Assembly (NCBI RefSeq): GCF_003096555.1
Contig: NZ_QEKM01000001.1
Coordinates: forward strand, 2,542,001 to 2,606,000
Direction: 5' to 3'
Length of the DNA: 64,000 bases
Source of the DNA: Simplicispira sp. 125
GTDB lineage: Bacteria; Pseudomonadota; Gammaproteobacteria; Burkholderiales; Burkholderiaceae_C
Below, piece after piece: positions 1 through 8,152 of the stretch. Position 1 is the stretch's first letter. The number at the start of each line of letters is the position of its first letter. The notes below the pieces were generated by a model that searched no databases, was not told where the DNA came from, and saw only the letters and a program-made list of their open reading frames with translations. The translations under genes and the position numbers were made by a program.

Positions 1-718
1 AACCCATCTCCGGCCCGGCATCGCACAAACCCACCTTGCGGCCGTTCCAGGTGGTCTGCAGCGTGAGATGCACCCTGCCCTGGTCCCAGGCAGCGCCCAG
101 CTCGTCGAGCGTAACGGCCACAGGGCTGAAAGAAATGGCGGGGCGGCTGAGCAGCGGCGCCTGGCCACGCTCGCTCTCGATGGTTTCCAGCGCACGCAGC
201 GACACGGTGTTGGCCAACATCAGCAGGCGGATGCCATCGAGCGCCTGCGCGGGCGTGCAGCCGCGCTCGACATCGCCCGTGACCACGGCCAGGCCCGCAC
301 CAAAGTCGATGCCCATGGCGGCGCTGGGAACGACGATGTCGTGACACGGGCCCAGGCTGGCATCGCTGACGGCCTGTTGCAGCTGCGGCTCACGGCGCAG
401 GCTGGCGGGCATCTCCACGTTGCGGACCTTGCATTCCAGTTCAGTGGCGTGCAGGTAGGCGTTGCCCTGCAGGCACTGGTAGGCGCGCGGCAGGGGCGCC
501 ATGCAGTGGCGGGGGTCAAAAGGAAAGGCGTGGCGTGCGCGGCCCGCGTTCAGGCTGTCGTACAGGTCCTGCAACTGCGGTGCGTAAAAACCCCAGTCGT
601 CCAGCACCTGCTGCAGGCGGCTGGCGATGCCGGTGGCGTAGTGGGCCATGCCCAGGTCGCGCGAGACGAGTACCAACTGGCCATCGCGAGAACCGTCCTG
701 CAAGGTGGCAAGTTTCAT
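1..718 (-). CDS. Fumarylacetoacetate hydrolase family protein, 3' part missing (runs off window)
   Basis: The reverse strand from the ATG at 718 is open to the window edge (239 codons, no stop). The N-terminus MKLATLQDGSRDG closely resembles the FAH-family hydrolase at 49718-50740 (MKLATLKAGGRDG). Both share the same layout of an N-terminal domain, a DPRHC/DPAQC-type segment with PLPRAY, and then the start of the beta-roll catalytic domain. FAH-family enzymes cleave C-C bonds of acylpyruvates or beta-diketones in aromatic catabolism, with a metal held by Glu/Asp residues; most of those lie toward the missing end, so activity cannot be judged. It is divergent from the DUF3108 gene, with 175 bp between the two starts. 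The exact substrate is unknown. Confidence 0.85.
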   Translation of the reverse strand, partial: MKLATLQDGSRDGQLVLVSRDLGMAHYATGIASRLQQVLDDWGFYAPQLQDLYDSLNAGRARHAFPFDPRHCMAPLPRAYQCLQGNAYLHATELECKVRNVEMPASLRREPQLQQAVSDASLGPCHDIVVPSAAMGIDFGAGLAVVTGDVERGCTPAQALDGIRLLMLANTVSLRALETIESERGQAPLLSRPAISFSPVAVTLDELGAAWDQGRVHLTLQTTWNGRKVGLCDAGPEMG

Positions 719-893
719 GGCGGAGTGTTCGTGGAAGAAGGCGGCGGCGCCAGGGCACCGGGTTGCAGACGGCGCATTCTAGGACAGAGCGGGCGCCGCA
801 TGTCCCGCTGCAGCGAGGGCGCATACGCGCCGTGTCCGGGCGATGCCCGGGGGCGTGGGTTAACCTTTGGCCTGTTCTTTCGATGCATTGCCC

Positions 894-2030
894 ATGATTC
901 CGCGCCGCTCCCTGCTGACCATTTTCGCCCTGGTGCTGGCGCTGCACGCCCTGGTACTGGGCGTTGCACTGCCCGACTGGGGCGCCAGCCAGGCGGCCCC
1001 CATTCCGCGTTTTATGACGCGCACCATTGCTGCGCCCGCTCCCGTTGCGGCACCGGCCGCAGTTGAGACCACCGCACAGACGACCAAGACCGCCGTGCGC
1101 GCCGTGCGTAAAAAACCACGCCCCGCGACCCCGCGACCCGCCTCTGCCGATGCGAAAGAGACAAGCCTGCCGCCGCCCCCCTCCACGGCACTGGAAAGCC
1201 CCGAGGTCGTTGCAGCGGCAGACCTTGAAACGCCCGGCATGCCCCACGAGGAAGCCGTGGCAACCCCGGCTGCTGCCGCAGCCAGCGCACCCGCCGACGA
1301 AGCGCCCGCTGCCAAGGCTGCACCCGGTAGTGCCATCGCCATTGCGCCCCCCGGTGCGGACGACGCCCCGGGAAGCACCCAGCCTGCCCCGGTGCTATTG
1401 CCCGCACCGGCGCGCCTGGGGTTCGATGTCACGGGCCAGGCCAAGGGTTTCCAGTACAGCGCCAGGGCCGAACTGGTGTGGCAGCACGACGGCCAGCAAT
1501 ACCAGGCGCGCCAGGAGATCAGCGTGCTGTTTCTGGGTTCGCGGTCGCAGACCAGCGTGGGCGAGCTCACACCCTTGGGCTTGCAGCCCCGGCGCTTTGG
1601 CGACCGCTCGCGCAGCGAAAAGGCCGCGCACTTCGACTTTGCCCAGGGTCAGGTGAGCTTCAGCGCCAACACGCCTTCAGCGCCCATTGCGCCGGGCGCC
1701 CAGGACCGGCTCAGCGTTTTCGTGCAACTGGGCGCCATGCTCGCCGCCGCCCCTGAGCATTACCCAGCGGGCACGCAGATCAGCATCCCCACGGTCAGCG
1801 CGCGCGCCGCCGACACCTGGGTGTTTACCGTGGGCGAAACGGAGCAGCTTGACCTGCCCATGGGCCACATCCGCGCGGTGCCGCTGCAGCGCCTGCCGCG
1901 GCGCGACTACGACCAGAAAGCCCAGCTCTGGCTGGCGCCGGAACTGGGCTACCTGCCGGTGCGCATCCGCATCACGCAGTCCAACGGCGACTATGCCGAG
2001 CTGAGCCTGCGCGAACGCGCTGCGCCCTGA
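894..2030 (+). CDS. DUF3108 domain-containing envelope protein
   Basis: This 378-residue protein has a short basic N-terminus followed by a hydrophobic segment (about residues 5-25) that looks like a signal anchor. A long Ala/Pro-rich, low-complexity spacer follows (about 35-170), and then a globular C-terminal domain of the DUF3108 type. The architecture resembles a TonB-like periplasm-spanning stalk carrying a beta-rich domain. The function of DUF3108 proteins is not established. I chose the ATG at 894 because it places the basic-hydrophobic signal directly at the N-terminus; an in-frame TTG at 867 would add nine unrelated residues. No clear Shine-Dalgarno sequence is visible. Confidence 0.75.
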   Translation: MIPRRSLLTIFALVLALHALVLGVALPDWGASQAAPIPRFMTRTIAAPAPVAAPAAVETTAQTTKTAVRAVRKKPRPATPRPASADAKETSLPPPPSTALESPEVVAAADLETPGMPHEEAVATPAAAAASAPADEAPAAKAAPGSAIAIAPPGADDAPGSTQPAPVLLPAPARLGFDVTGQAKGFQYSARAELVWQHDGQQYQARQEISVLFLGSRSQTSVGELTPLGLQPRRFGDRSRSEKAAHFDFAQGQVSFSANTPSAPIAPGAQDRLSVFVQLGAMLAAAPEHYPAGTQISIPTVSARAADTWVFTVGETEQLDLPMGHIRAVPLQRLPRRDYDQKAQLWLAPELGYLPVRIRITQSNGDYAELSLRERAAP

Positions 2031-2143
2031 TCGGCAGCAGATCCCTGGTTTTCGTGGAATACTGGGCCCGGTAGACATACAGGCCTTGAACTTGCCGCCA
2101 CTGCGGCCATCTGACAAGGACTCAGACCAGGGAGACCCACACC

Positions 2144-2440
2144 ATGCACATGCTCTACGACTCGGAATCTTTTGTAGTGGTGCACATGCTGCCCGACGCC
2201 ATTGCACCCCACGCCCACTCAACCCAGGACGCCGTACCGACGCCGCCGCAACTGGCACGCCACGGCTTTGAGATCGTGGACAAGCGCTCAGGCAAAGAGG
2301 TGTACCTGGACGGCTCCTGGGCCGAGATGTTCCAGCAGCAAATCATCGCCTGGCAACGCGACGCCCCCACCCAGGAGGAGGTGGAAGACACGCTCGACAG
2401 CTACACCGGCCTGGCCCAGAACCCGGTGGTGGTGCATTGA
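2144..2440 (+). CDS. DUF3567 domain-containing small protein
   Basis: This 98-residue acidic protein starts MHMLYDSESF and contains the DUF3567 signature region KSGKEVYLDGSWAE-like (about residues 48-64), a family I know mainly from Betaproteobacteria. It has no signal peptide and no membrane segment, so it is probably cytoplasmic. Its function is unknown. A GGGAG Shine-Dalgarno sequence lies about nine bases before the first ATG, which favours 2144 over the second ATG two codons later. It stands alone between the DUF3108 gene and the convergent hemerythrin operon, with repeat copy A directly downstream. Confidence 0.85.
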   Translation: MHMLYDSESFVVVHMLPDAIAPHAHSTQDAVPTPPQLARHGFEIVDKRSGKEVYLDGSWAEMFQQQIIAWQRDAPTQEEVEDTLDSYTGLAQNPVVVH

Positions 2441-2460
2441 ATGTCCGTGGATTTTAGGCA

Positions 2461-2502
2461 AAAACAGGCCCAAACGCCCTACTGACAAGCGTCAGCAGCT
2501 AT
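2461..2502 (-). repeat. 42-nt palindromic dispersed repeat, copy A
   Basis: Read on the minus strand this begins ATAGCTGCTGACGCTTG and ends GGGCCTGTTTT, aligning without gaps to the six other copies in the window. The inverted ACGC/GCGT halves could form a small hairpin. It lies in the 77-bp gap between the convergent DUF3567 and hemerythrin genes, where it might act as a weak bidirectional 3' structure. Confidence 0.65.
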
Positions 2503-2517
2503 TTATTCAGTAGCAAC

Positions 2518-3066
2518 CTACGCCGCAGCACCGCGGCGTAGGCGCATTTCCTGCCCCATGGCCTGCAAGGCATTCGGTGCCAGCAGCGCACGGGCAGCCG
2601 GGTACACCACGTCTTCCTCGCTGCGGATGTGGGCGTCGTAACCCTGCGCAAACCGGGCCAGCACGGCTTCGTCCTGCACGCTCCAGCATTCAATTTCACC
2701 CTGAGCAAGCGCCTGCAAAAGCCCGCGCGCAGCCTTCCAGTGGGTCTCCATGCGAACGTGATCGCCCTGTAGCTGCCGCACGATCGCAGCGACCTCGGCG
2801 GTGCCGCGTTCCAGCAACAGGGGAAAGACGTGGAGTTCTTCGTCCTCATGGTGCAAGGGGGCCGCGATGTCGAAGTAGCGCAGCACGTCGCGCGCAGCCT
2901 GGCGGGCCGAGTCGTCACACGCATGGGTGTGCAGGTAGTCGGTCAGGCGCTGCAGCAAGTCCAGCGAGCGCTGCACGCGCTCGTGGCAGGCTTCGAGCAT
3001 TTCAAACGGCGTATCAAACCCGACGGCGGCTGCGCCAAAGCCAGGCAGGTGCACTGTGCTGGCCAT
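2518..3066 (-). CDS. Hemerythrin domain-containing protein
   Basis: This 182-residue cytoplasmic protein has a four-helix hemerythrin-type sequence pattern. Its likely di-iron ligands are the His in LEACHERV, the paired His and acidic residues of PLHHEDEELHVF, the His in GDHVRMETH and the final His with acidic residues in YDAHIRSEED. Hemerythrin-like proteins bind O2 or NO, and some help repair or protect iron centres. Here it is the last gene of a five-gene run starting at nrdJ and including nnrS, and it begins 6 bp after the upstream gene. A role in NO or oxygen handling is inferred from that context; the exact ligand is unproven. Confidence 0.85.
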   Translation of the reverse strand: MASTVHLPGFGAAAVGFDTPFEMLEACHERVQRSLDLLQRLTDYLHTHACDDSARQAARDVLRYFDIAAPLHHEDEELHVFPLLLERGTAEVAAIVRQLQGDHVRMETHWKAARGLLQALAQGEIECWSVQDEAVLARFAQGYDAHIRSEEDVVYPAARALLAPNALQAMGQEMRLRRGAAA

Positions 3067-3072
3067 GGTGGC

Positions 3073-3477
3073 TTAACCAAAGCGCACCGGCTCACCCTGC
3101 CGGTTGAACGGGATAAAGGCGCTGTGCGCGCCCTGCTTGATGGAGTCCACCATGCGCTGCAGGGGGGCTTCAGCCTCTTCGCTGGTGGGCGCCTTGTCCA
3201 GCGTGCCGGACATGGCGGCAACGAACACCATGGCCCATTCGTGCCCGAACTGGCCAGACTCTTCGGCCAGCGCCTGGAAGGAGGCAATCTCCTCGGGGCG
3301 CTTGTCCACGCACATCATGGGCACCAGCGCGCCCCCTTGCCCTGCGGCAAAGCGTTCGCGCTGGGCGGGAGTGGCGTCGTCGGGCAGTTCCACACCGGCA
3401 AAAACAAACAACAGCCGCTGGGGTTCGGGCTGCGCACGGGCCGCGTGCAACAGGTCATCAAAACTTGCAATTTCCAT
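3073..3477 (-). CDS. Conserved protein of unknown function in the nrdJ operon
   Basis: This 134-residue cytoplasmic protein begins MEIASFDDLL and has no signal peptide, membrane segment or cysteine cluster (a single Cys occurs in the MMCVDK motif). I recall homologues in Comamonadaceae automatically named 'ribonucleotide reductase subunit alpha', but the sequence shows no ribonucleotide reductase fold or catalytic motif, so that name probably reflects only its position near nrdJ. The start at 3477 is preferred because GGAG lies five bases upstream; a GTG two codons earlier is possible. It sits between the nitroreductase (23 bp) and hemerythrin (6 bp) genes and is therefore likely co-transcribed. 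Confidence 0.75.
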   Translation of the reverse strand: MEIASFDDLLHAARAQPEPQRLLFVFAGVELPDDATPAQRERFAAGQGGALVPMMCVDKRPEEIASFQALAEESGQFGHEWAMVFVAAMSGTLDKAPTSEEAEAPLQRMVDSIKQGAHSAFIPFNRQGEPVRFG

Positions 3478-3500
3478 GGTCACTCCAGGTATCCAAAAAA

Positions 3501-4145
3501 TCAGCGGGCCGCACTAGCAGGCGGGGGATCGCCCAGTGTGCGCACATAGTCGGCTGGGCTCGGCCGAACCCGCGCGCTCTTGCGCGAGAGTACCGTCCCC
3601 AGGCTGACGAAGCACAGGGCATGCTCGCTCTCCTGCAGGCCGAAAAGTCGGCGTAAAGCCGTTGACTTGAGCGCTTTGCCGCTCGTCAGCGCAGACCCAA
3701 AGCCCAGCGCAGTGGCCATCAGCAGCATGTTCTGCAGGGCGCAGCCGGTGGAGATGAGGCGCTCGTACAGATCCACCTCGGGATCACCACGTTGGCCATC
3801 CACCACGGCCAGCAGCAGCACAGGCGATCGGAACGCCTTTTCGCGCGCCTGCTCCAACTGTTCGGGCAAGGCCATCGCATCGCGCTCCTGCAAGGCATCG
3901 GCAAAAACATCCGCCAAAAATGTGCGCTGCGCCTGTGGCACCAGCACAAATCGCCAGGGCAGCAACTGGCCGTGGTCGGGCGCATGCGCTGCCGCAGCCA
4001 CGATACGGTCGAGCTGCTGCGCATCGGGCCCTGGATCGCCCAGCCGCTTGGGCAAAATCGTCTGCCGCGCCTGCATGAGCGTCGCCGCCATGGCGGCGAA
4101 ATCTGCCGAAAACGGCATTGCTTGCGTGAAGGCCTGTTTTTCCAT
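3501..4145 (-). CDS. Nitroreductase family protein (YdjA-like)
   Basis: This 214-residue protein has the compact FMN-binding nitroreductase layout: an N-terminal helix with the PKRLGDPGPD motif, AAHAPDHGQLLPWRF for FMN contact (about residues 50-65), and the central STGCALQNMLLMATALGFGS segment that forms the dimer core. It resembles E. coli YdjA, a minimal nitroreductase. These NAD(P)H-dependent flavoenzymes reduce nitro groups or quinones; the natural substrate is unknown. It starts 9 bp after the nnrS stop, so it is almost certainly translated from the same message as nrdJ and nnrS. Confidence 0.88.
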   Translation of the reverse strand: MEKQAFTQAMPFSADFAAMAATLMQARQTILPKRLGDPGPDAQQLDRIVAAAAHAPDHGQLLPWRFVLVPQAQRTFLADVFADALQERDAMALPEQLEQAREKAFRSPVLLLAVVDGQRGDPEVDLYERLISTGCALQNMLLMATALGFGSALTSGKALKSTALRRLFGLQESEHALCFVSLGTVLSRKSARVRPSPADYVRTLGDPPPASAAR

Positions 4146-4154
4146 CGTGCGGCC

Positions 4155-5477
4155 TCAGCCCGGACGCCCATCCACGCGCAAGCGCCCATACCAGATGCCC
4201 AGCCGCACGCCCCAAACGCCCATGGTCCCCGTCCACAGCAGCGCTGCAACCAGCAGCAGGCTGCCCGAGAAAGCCGTCGGCAGGGTTGCCACGATACGCA
4301 GCACGGTGGCCGCCTGCAACACCCAGAACAAGGACCAGGCAATGCGGTCGGCCACCAGGGCGCGCCCACTGTGTCCACACGAAACACGGGTGACCATGGC
4401 CAGCATCAGCGACGCCAGGCACCCCATGGTGAGGGCATGCAGCGCCCCCAGGCCGAGGAAAGGCGTGTCTTGCACCAGCCCCAGCAACTGGGAAGCACCG
4501 GCCAGCACAAAGGACAGGCCCAACCAGAGAAAACCAATGTGCAGCATGGCCAGCAGACGGTTCTTGAGACTTTGCACCAGCCCCCACACCCCGGCCAACC
4601 ACAACAGCACAGCGCCCACGCCCAGCTCCAGCACGCCGCGCAGCAGCATCCAGACGGGCGCCACGGGGCCGCGCAGCGGCCCTTCAAATTCCACCCAGAC
4701 GGCGGCTGCTTCAAAGGCCGCGGCCCCCAGCATCAGCCACAACAGCCAGAGCGGGCGGAACACCGTCACCAGCGGCATCGCGCTGGAGGTGAAAAACGGA
4801 ATCATGCGGTGCGCTACGGTGACGTACACCACCAGCACAAAGCCCCACAACCCGGTCAGAACGAATACCCGTGCGGTGTCCTGGGCGTCCCACACAAGGC
4901 TGGCACACAGGCCCAGCAGGCTCAAGCTGCCGACGATCGTGGCCACGCCAATCGCCCGTGCATGGACCTGGTCTTCGGCCCGGCTGCGCAGCACCAGACG
5001 CCAGAACAGCACACCCATGGAGGTCAGCCCCAACCACGCCAGCGCCGCGCCCAGCAGGCACACCGCGGCCGACAGGTGCGCGCCAGCCAGCCAGGTCAGC
5101 CAACCCACTGCCTGCAACACCAAAGGAGCGCGCAGGGTGCGCGTCGGCCAGGGCTCAACGCCTAGCCATTTGGGCCCGGCGGTAAAAAGAAAGCCGGAAA
5201 AAAACAGCGGAATGAAACCGAACACCATGGCGGCCGCATGCACCACCGAGGGAGAGAGCGGGTAGGCCAGCGTTGGCCAAGAAGAGACACGAGAGACCTG
5301 TACCAGCGTCCACCATGCGCCCGAAGCCACCAGCAGCACCATAGCCAGGAAGAACCCCAGCCGGTGCGGTGCGAGCATCAAGTAACGCCAACGCCAGAGC
5401 CGATCTTGCTGCGCCACTGCTTCGGCGGAGGGTTTGCCCGCAACGGGCCGCACCGGAATGACCGGCCGCTCACTCAC
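4155..5477 (-). CDS. nnrS: NnrS family membrane protein
   Basis: This 440-residue polytopic membrane protein has about twelve hydrophobic segments. They are rich in His and Trp residues typical of NnrS, for example the APHRLGFFLA start, VVHAAAMVFGFIPLFFSGFLFT, VAHRMIPFFTS and LHALTMGCLASL. NnrS proteins are heme/copper membrane proteins found beside denitrification genes, and in other species they relieve NO stress. I chose the GTG at 5477: GTG overlaps the nrdJ stop as GTGA, which indicates translational coupling, and the longer in-frame extension lies inside nrdJ. The linkage to nrdJ, a nitroreductase and a hemerythrin supports a nitrosative-stress role. Confidence 0.9.
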   Translation of the reverse strand: MSERPVIPVRPVAGKPSAEAVAQQDRLWRWRYLMLAPHRLGFFLAMVLLVASGAWWTLVQVSRVSSWPTLAYPLSPSVVHAAAMVFGFIPLFFSGFLFTAGPKWLGVEPWPTRTLRAPLVLQAVGWLTWLAGAHLSAAVCLLGAALAWLGLTSMGVLFWRLVLRSRAEDQVHARAIGVATIVGSLSLLGLCASLVWDAQDTARVFVLTGLWGFVLVVYVTVAHRMIPFFTSSAMPLVTVFRPLWLLWLMLGAAAFEAAAVWVEFEGPLRGPVAPVWMLLRGVLELGVGAVLLWLAGVWGLVQSLKNRLLAMLHIGFLWLGLSFVLAGASQLLGLVQDTPFLGLGALHALTMGCLASLMLAMVTRVSCGHSGRALVADRIAWSLFWVLQAATVLRIVATLPTAFSGSLLLVAALLWTGTMGVWGVRLGIWYGRLRVDGRPG

Positions 5478-7915
5478 CCACAGGTTCCCAGGTGGCCGCA
5501 CTGGGTGCAATAGTCGCAACCGTCCTTGCGGATCATGGCATGGGCGCCACACTCTGAACACTTCTTGCCGGCCATGACAGGGGGCATGGCGGCCAGCGGC
5601 GCATCGCCCTGCACCGACTCCTGCACAACAGGGCCGTGCTGTCGTGCACGGCGGGCCAGGATGTTCTGGATGGCGTAGGCAATCGCGGCCACTTCGGAGT
5701 CATGCCACTTGGGCACCTGCGTGCCGTCGTCCTTCTGGTGCGTCCCCAGGCGCACGGGGCCACGGTCCCAGGCGACCTTGCGCATGTCGGAGAGCGCACG
5801 TTCCAGGAAACCGCCGCGTGCGGCCAGCGACAGCAGACGCATGCTCGACGTGACCCATTGCTGCGATTCGCCACTCTGGCCCACGGGCATGAAAAATTCG
5901 ATGGCACGGTCGACCGTACCGGTGCCCTCGGCATTGGGAACCGGCAAGAACGAGACGATGAGGTACAGGCGCTTCTGGCCTTCCTGAGTCCAGTAGTCCA
6001 CCTTCTCGGCCACGGCCGAAAGGGCGCCCTTGGGACGGCTTTCAATCACCGTTCGCATGGGGTCGACCGGCGGCGCGTCGAGCGCAGCGGCTGGTGAATG
6101 GTCGGCCTGCGGCGCCGAGTGCACTTCGAGCACGGAGCCCAGAATGCTGTTCGGGCGGTAGGTAGCCAGACCCTTGAGGCGCGCACGCCAGGCCTGCAAA
6201 TACAGCCCCTTGAAATCTTCGTAGGGATAGTCGGCCGGGATGTTGACCGTCTTGGAGATGGCCGTGTCCACGAAAGGCTGCACAACCTTCATCATGGCGA
6301 TGTGGTCCTGTGCCGACATCTCCAGCGCCGAGACAAAGTACTCGGGCAGCTTGTTGACGTCGCCGCCCAGCTCGCGGTACAGGCGCCAGGAGTGGTCTTC
6401 CACCGCGTACTCGGCCATGCTGCCGTCGGCCTCGCGCTTCTTGCGCTTGTACATCCAGGAAAACGGTGGCTCGATGCCGTTCGACGCATTGTCGGCAAAG
6501 GCCAGGCTCACAGTGCCGGTCGGGGCGATCGACAACAGGTGGCTGTTGCGGATGCCGTGCGTACGGATCTGTTTCTTCAGCGCCGCGGGCAGACGGCTGG
6601 CGAAGGTACCTTCGGCCAAATAGCCGTCGGCGTTGAACTGGGGAAAGGCACCCTTCTCGCGTGCCAGCTCCACCGATGCGGCATAGGCGCAATCGCGCAT
6701 GTGCTCGGCGATGCGTGCAGCCATGGTGCGCCCCTCATCGCTGTCGTAGCGCAGGCACAGCATGGCCAGGGTATTGCCCATGCCGGTAAAACCCACGCCA
6801 ATACGGCGCTTGGCCTTGGCCTCGGCGTCCTGCTGCGGCAGCGGCCAGAAAGTCACGTCGAGCACGTTGTCGAGCGCACGCACCTGCAGCGCGACCGATT
6901 TCGCAAACGATTCGAAATCAAAAGCGGCAGCACCGTCAAAACCGAAGGGGTTGCGCACGAACCGCGTCAAGATGATGGGGCCGAGGTCGCAGCAGCCGTA
7001 GGACGGCAAAGGCTGCTCGCCGCAGGGGTTGGTGGCGGCGATCTTCTCGCAGTAACGCAGGTTGTTGTCCTGGTTGATGTGGTCCAGGAACAGGATGCCC
7101 GGCTCGGCGAAGTCGTAGGTGGACTTCATGATGGTGTCCCACAGCTCGCGCGCGGGCAGGCTCTGGTACACCCACAGACCGTCGGCGCGCTGGTAGGCCC
7201 CCTGCTCCATCACGGTAATGCCCGGACGGGACTTGTGCACCAGCTCCCAAGGCCGGTCGTCCTGCACTGCCTGGATGAAAGCATCGCTCACACCCACCGA
7301 CACATTGAAGTTGTTCCATCGGCCCGGCGTGCGCTTGGCGGTGATGAAATCGAGCACATCGGGATGGTCGATGCGCAGCACGCCCATCTGCGCGCCACGG
7401 CGCGCGCCCGCGCTCTCGACGGTGGAGCATGACTGATCAAACACATTGATATAACTACACGGGCCCGAGGCCATCGAGTGCGTGCCTTTGACCTCGGCAC
7501 CGCGGGGACGAATGCGTGAGAAGTCATAGCCCACGCCACCGCCCCGGCGCATGGTTTCGGCCGCTTCGCGCAAGGCCTCGTAGATGCCGGGAAAACCTTC
7601 GTCGTCCATGCCCTGGATGCAATCGCCCACGGGCTGAACAAAGCAGTTGATGAGCGTCGCCTGGATGTCGGTACCGGCAGCACTCATGATGCGCCCGGCA
7701 CCAATGGCACCGGCATGCATGTTGGCGAGGAACAAGCCCTCGTATTTTTCGCGGTCGGCCTCGGCTTCTACCGACGCTAGCGCGCGCGCCACGCGGCGAA
7801 AGAGGTCTTCGGCGCTGGTTTCACCCGCCTTGAGGTATTTTTCCTTCAACACATCCAGGCTGATGGGTTGGGTTGCCGTCAGATCGTGTGCACGACCCAG
7901 GTTTTCTCGCTTCAT
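5474..7915 (-). CDS. nrdJ: Adenosylcobalamin-dependent (class II) ribonucleoside-diphosphate reductase
   Basis: This 813-residue enzyme reduces ribonucleotides to deoxyribonucleotides using a B12-derived thiyl radical, without oxygen, and so supplies DNA precursors anaerobically. Visible features are the N-terminal nucleotide/barrel region with INCFVQP (first redox Cys), RRGGGVGYDFS, NPCGEQPLPSYGCC with the catalytic Cys (about residue 300), the APTGTVSLAFADNASNG loop, and a C-terminal zinc-ribbon-like tail CSECGAHAM...CDYCTQCG. The start MKREN at 7915 fits family lengths better than the upstream in-frame extension. It is the first gene of an operon with nnrS, a nitroreductase and a hemerythrin. 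I searched the leader for a cobalamin riboswitch B12 box and saw none. Confidence 0.95.
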   Translation of the reverse strand: MKRENLGRAHDLTATQPISLDVLKEKYLKAGETSAEDLFRRVARALASVEAEADREKYEGLFLANMHAGAIGAGRIMSAAGTDIQATLINCFVQPVGDCIQGMDDEGFPGIYEALREAAETMRRGGGVGYDFSRIRPRGAEVKGTHSMASGPCSYINVFDQSCSTVESAGARRGAQMGVLRIDHPDVLDFITAKRTPGRWNNFNVSVGVSDAFIQAVQDDRPWELVHKSRPGITVMEQGAYQRADGLWVYQSLPARELWDTIMKSTYDFAEPGILFLDHINQDNNLRYCEKIAATNPCGEQPLPSYGCCDLGPIILTRFVRNPFGFDGAAAFDFESFAKSVALQVRALDNVLDVTFWPLPQQDAEAKAKRRIGVGFTGMGNTLAMLCLRYDSDEGRTMAARIAEHMRDCAYAASVELAREKGAFPQFNADGYLAEGTFASRLPAALKKQIRTHGIRNSHLLSIAPTGTVSLAFADNASNGIEPPFSWMYKRKKREADGSMAEYAVEDHSWRLYRELGGDVNKLPEYFVSALEMSAQDHIAMMKVVQPFVDTAISKTVNIPADYPYEDFKGLYLQAWRARLKGLATYRPNSILGSVLEVHSAPQADHSPAAALDAPPVDPMRTVIESRPKGALSAVAEKVDYWTQEGQKRLYLIVSFLPVPNAEGTGTVDRAIEFFMPVGQSGESQQWVTSSMRLLSLAARGGFLERALSDMRKVAWDRGPVRLGTHQKDDGTQVPKWHDSEVAAIAYAIQNILARRARQHGPVVQESVQGDAPLAAMPPVMAGKKCSECGAHAMIRKDGCDYCTQCGHLGTCG

Positions 7916-8150
7916 GGTGCCAATCCCGTAGATATTGCTGGAGACAAGACCTCGCTGTAGCCACGCGGCTCGGAGGTGCGGCAGGCCCAAGCCGGATCGG
8001 CCGGGTGCCAGTCAGTCGGCAGTGTAGCGCCTTGATTCCAGCAGACCGTCAGGGGTTTACCTGCCGCCTGCGCCCATCTGGCGTCCAGCCTTGTTCTGCG
8101 CCAAGTGTAAATTATTGTTACGACTCCGATACCCCAGCCCGGCATCCGGG
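7916..8150 (-). promoter_or_regulatory. Upstream region of the nrdJ operon (no confident motif)
   Basis: This 235-bp gap separates the nar-side carbonic anhydrase from nrdJ and must hold the nrdJ promoter. It contains an AT-rich patch around 8105-8120 in an otherwise GC-rich stretch and a TACACT -10-like hexamer (minus strand, near 8023-8028), but no well-spaced -35. I could not recognise an FNR, NNR or NrdR box or a B12 riboswitch. Confidence 0.35.
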
Positions 8151-8152
8151 CT
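8136..8152 (-). terminator. Hairpin at the 3' end of the nar-ppi-can operon
   Basis: A perfect 7-bp GC-rich stem (AGCCCGG/CCGGGCT) with a 3-nt loop overlaps the carbonic anhydrase stop codon. It lacks a following T-run, so it is more likely a 3' stabilising structure or part of a Rho-type end than a classical intrinsic terminator. Confidence 0.35.

Noticed and set aside
3580..5265. Plus-strand open frame of 561 codons over nnrS and the nitroreductase
   Set aside because: Antisense to genes with clear family motifs; its translation is Ser/Arg/Pro-rich without domains.
6098..7432. Long plus-strand open frame of 444 codons over nrdJ
   Set aside because: It is antisense to the well-supported nrdJ gene, is low-complexity in translation and has no family features; a typical shadow of high-GC coding DNA.
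8031..8036. FNR-like half-site TTGAT upstream of nrdJ
   Set aside because: Only one half-site; no ATCAA partner four bases away.
7916..8150. Cobalamin riboswitch or NrdR box before nrdJ
   Set aside because: No B12-box-like sequence or ordered cobalamin core was found, and the AT-rich patch (TAACAATAATTTACACTT on the minus strand) does not match the NrdR palindrome well.
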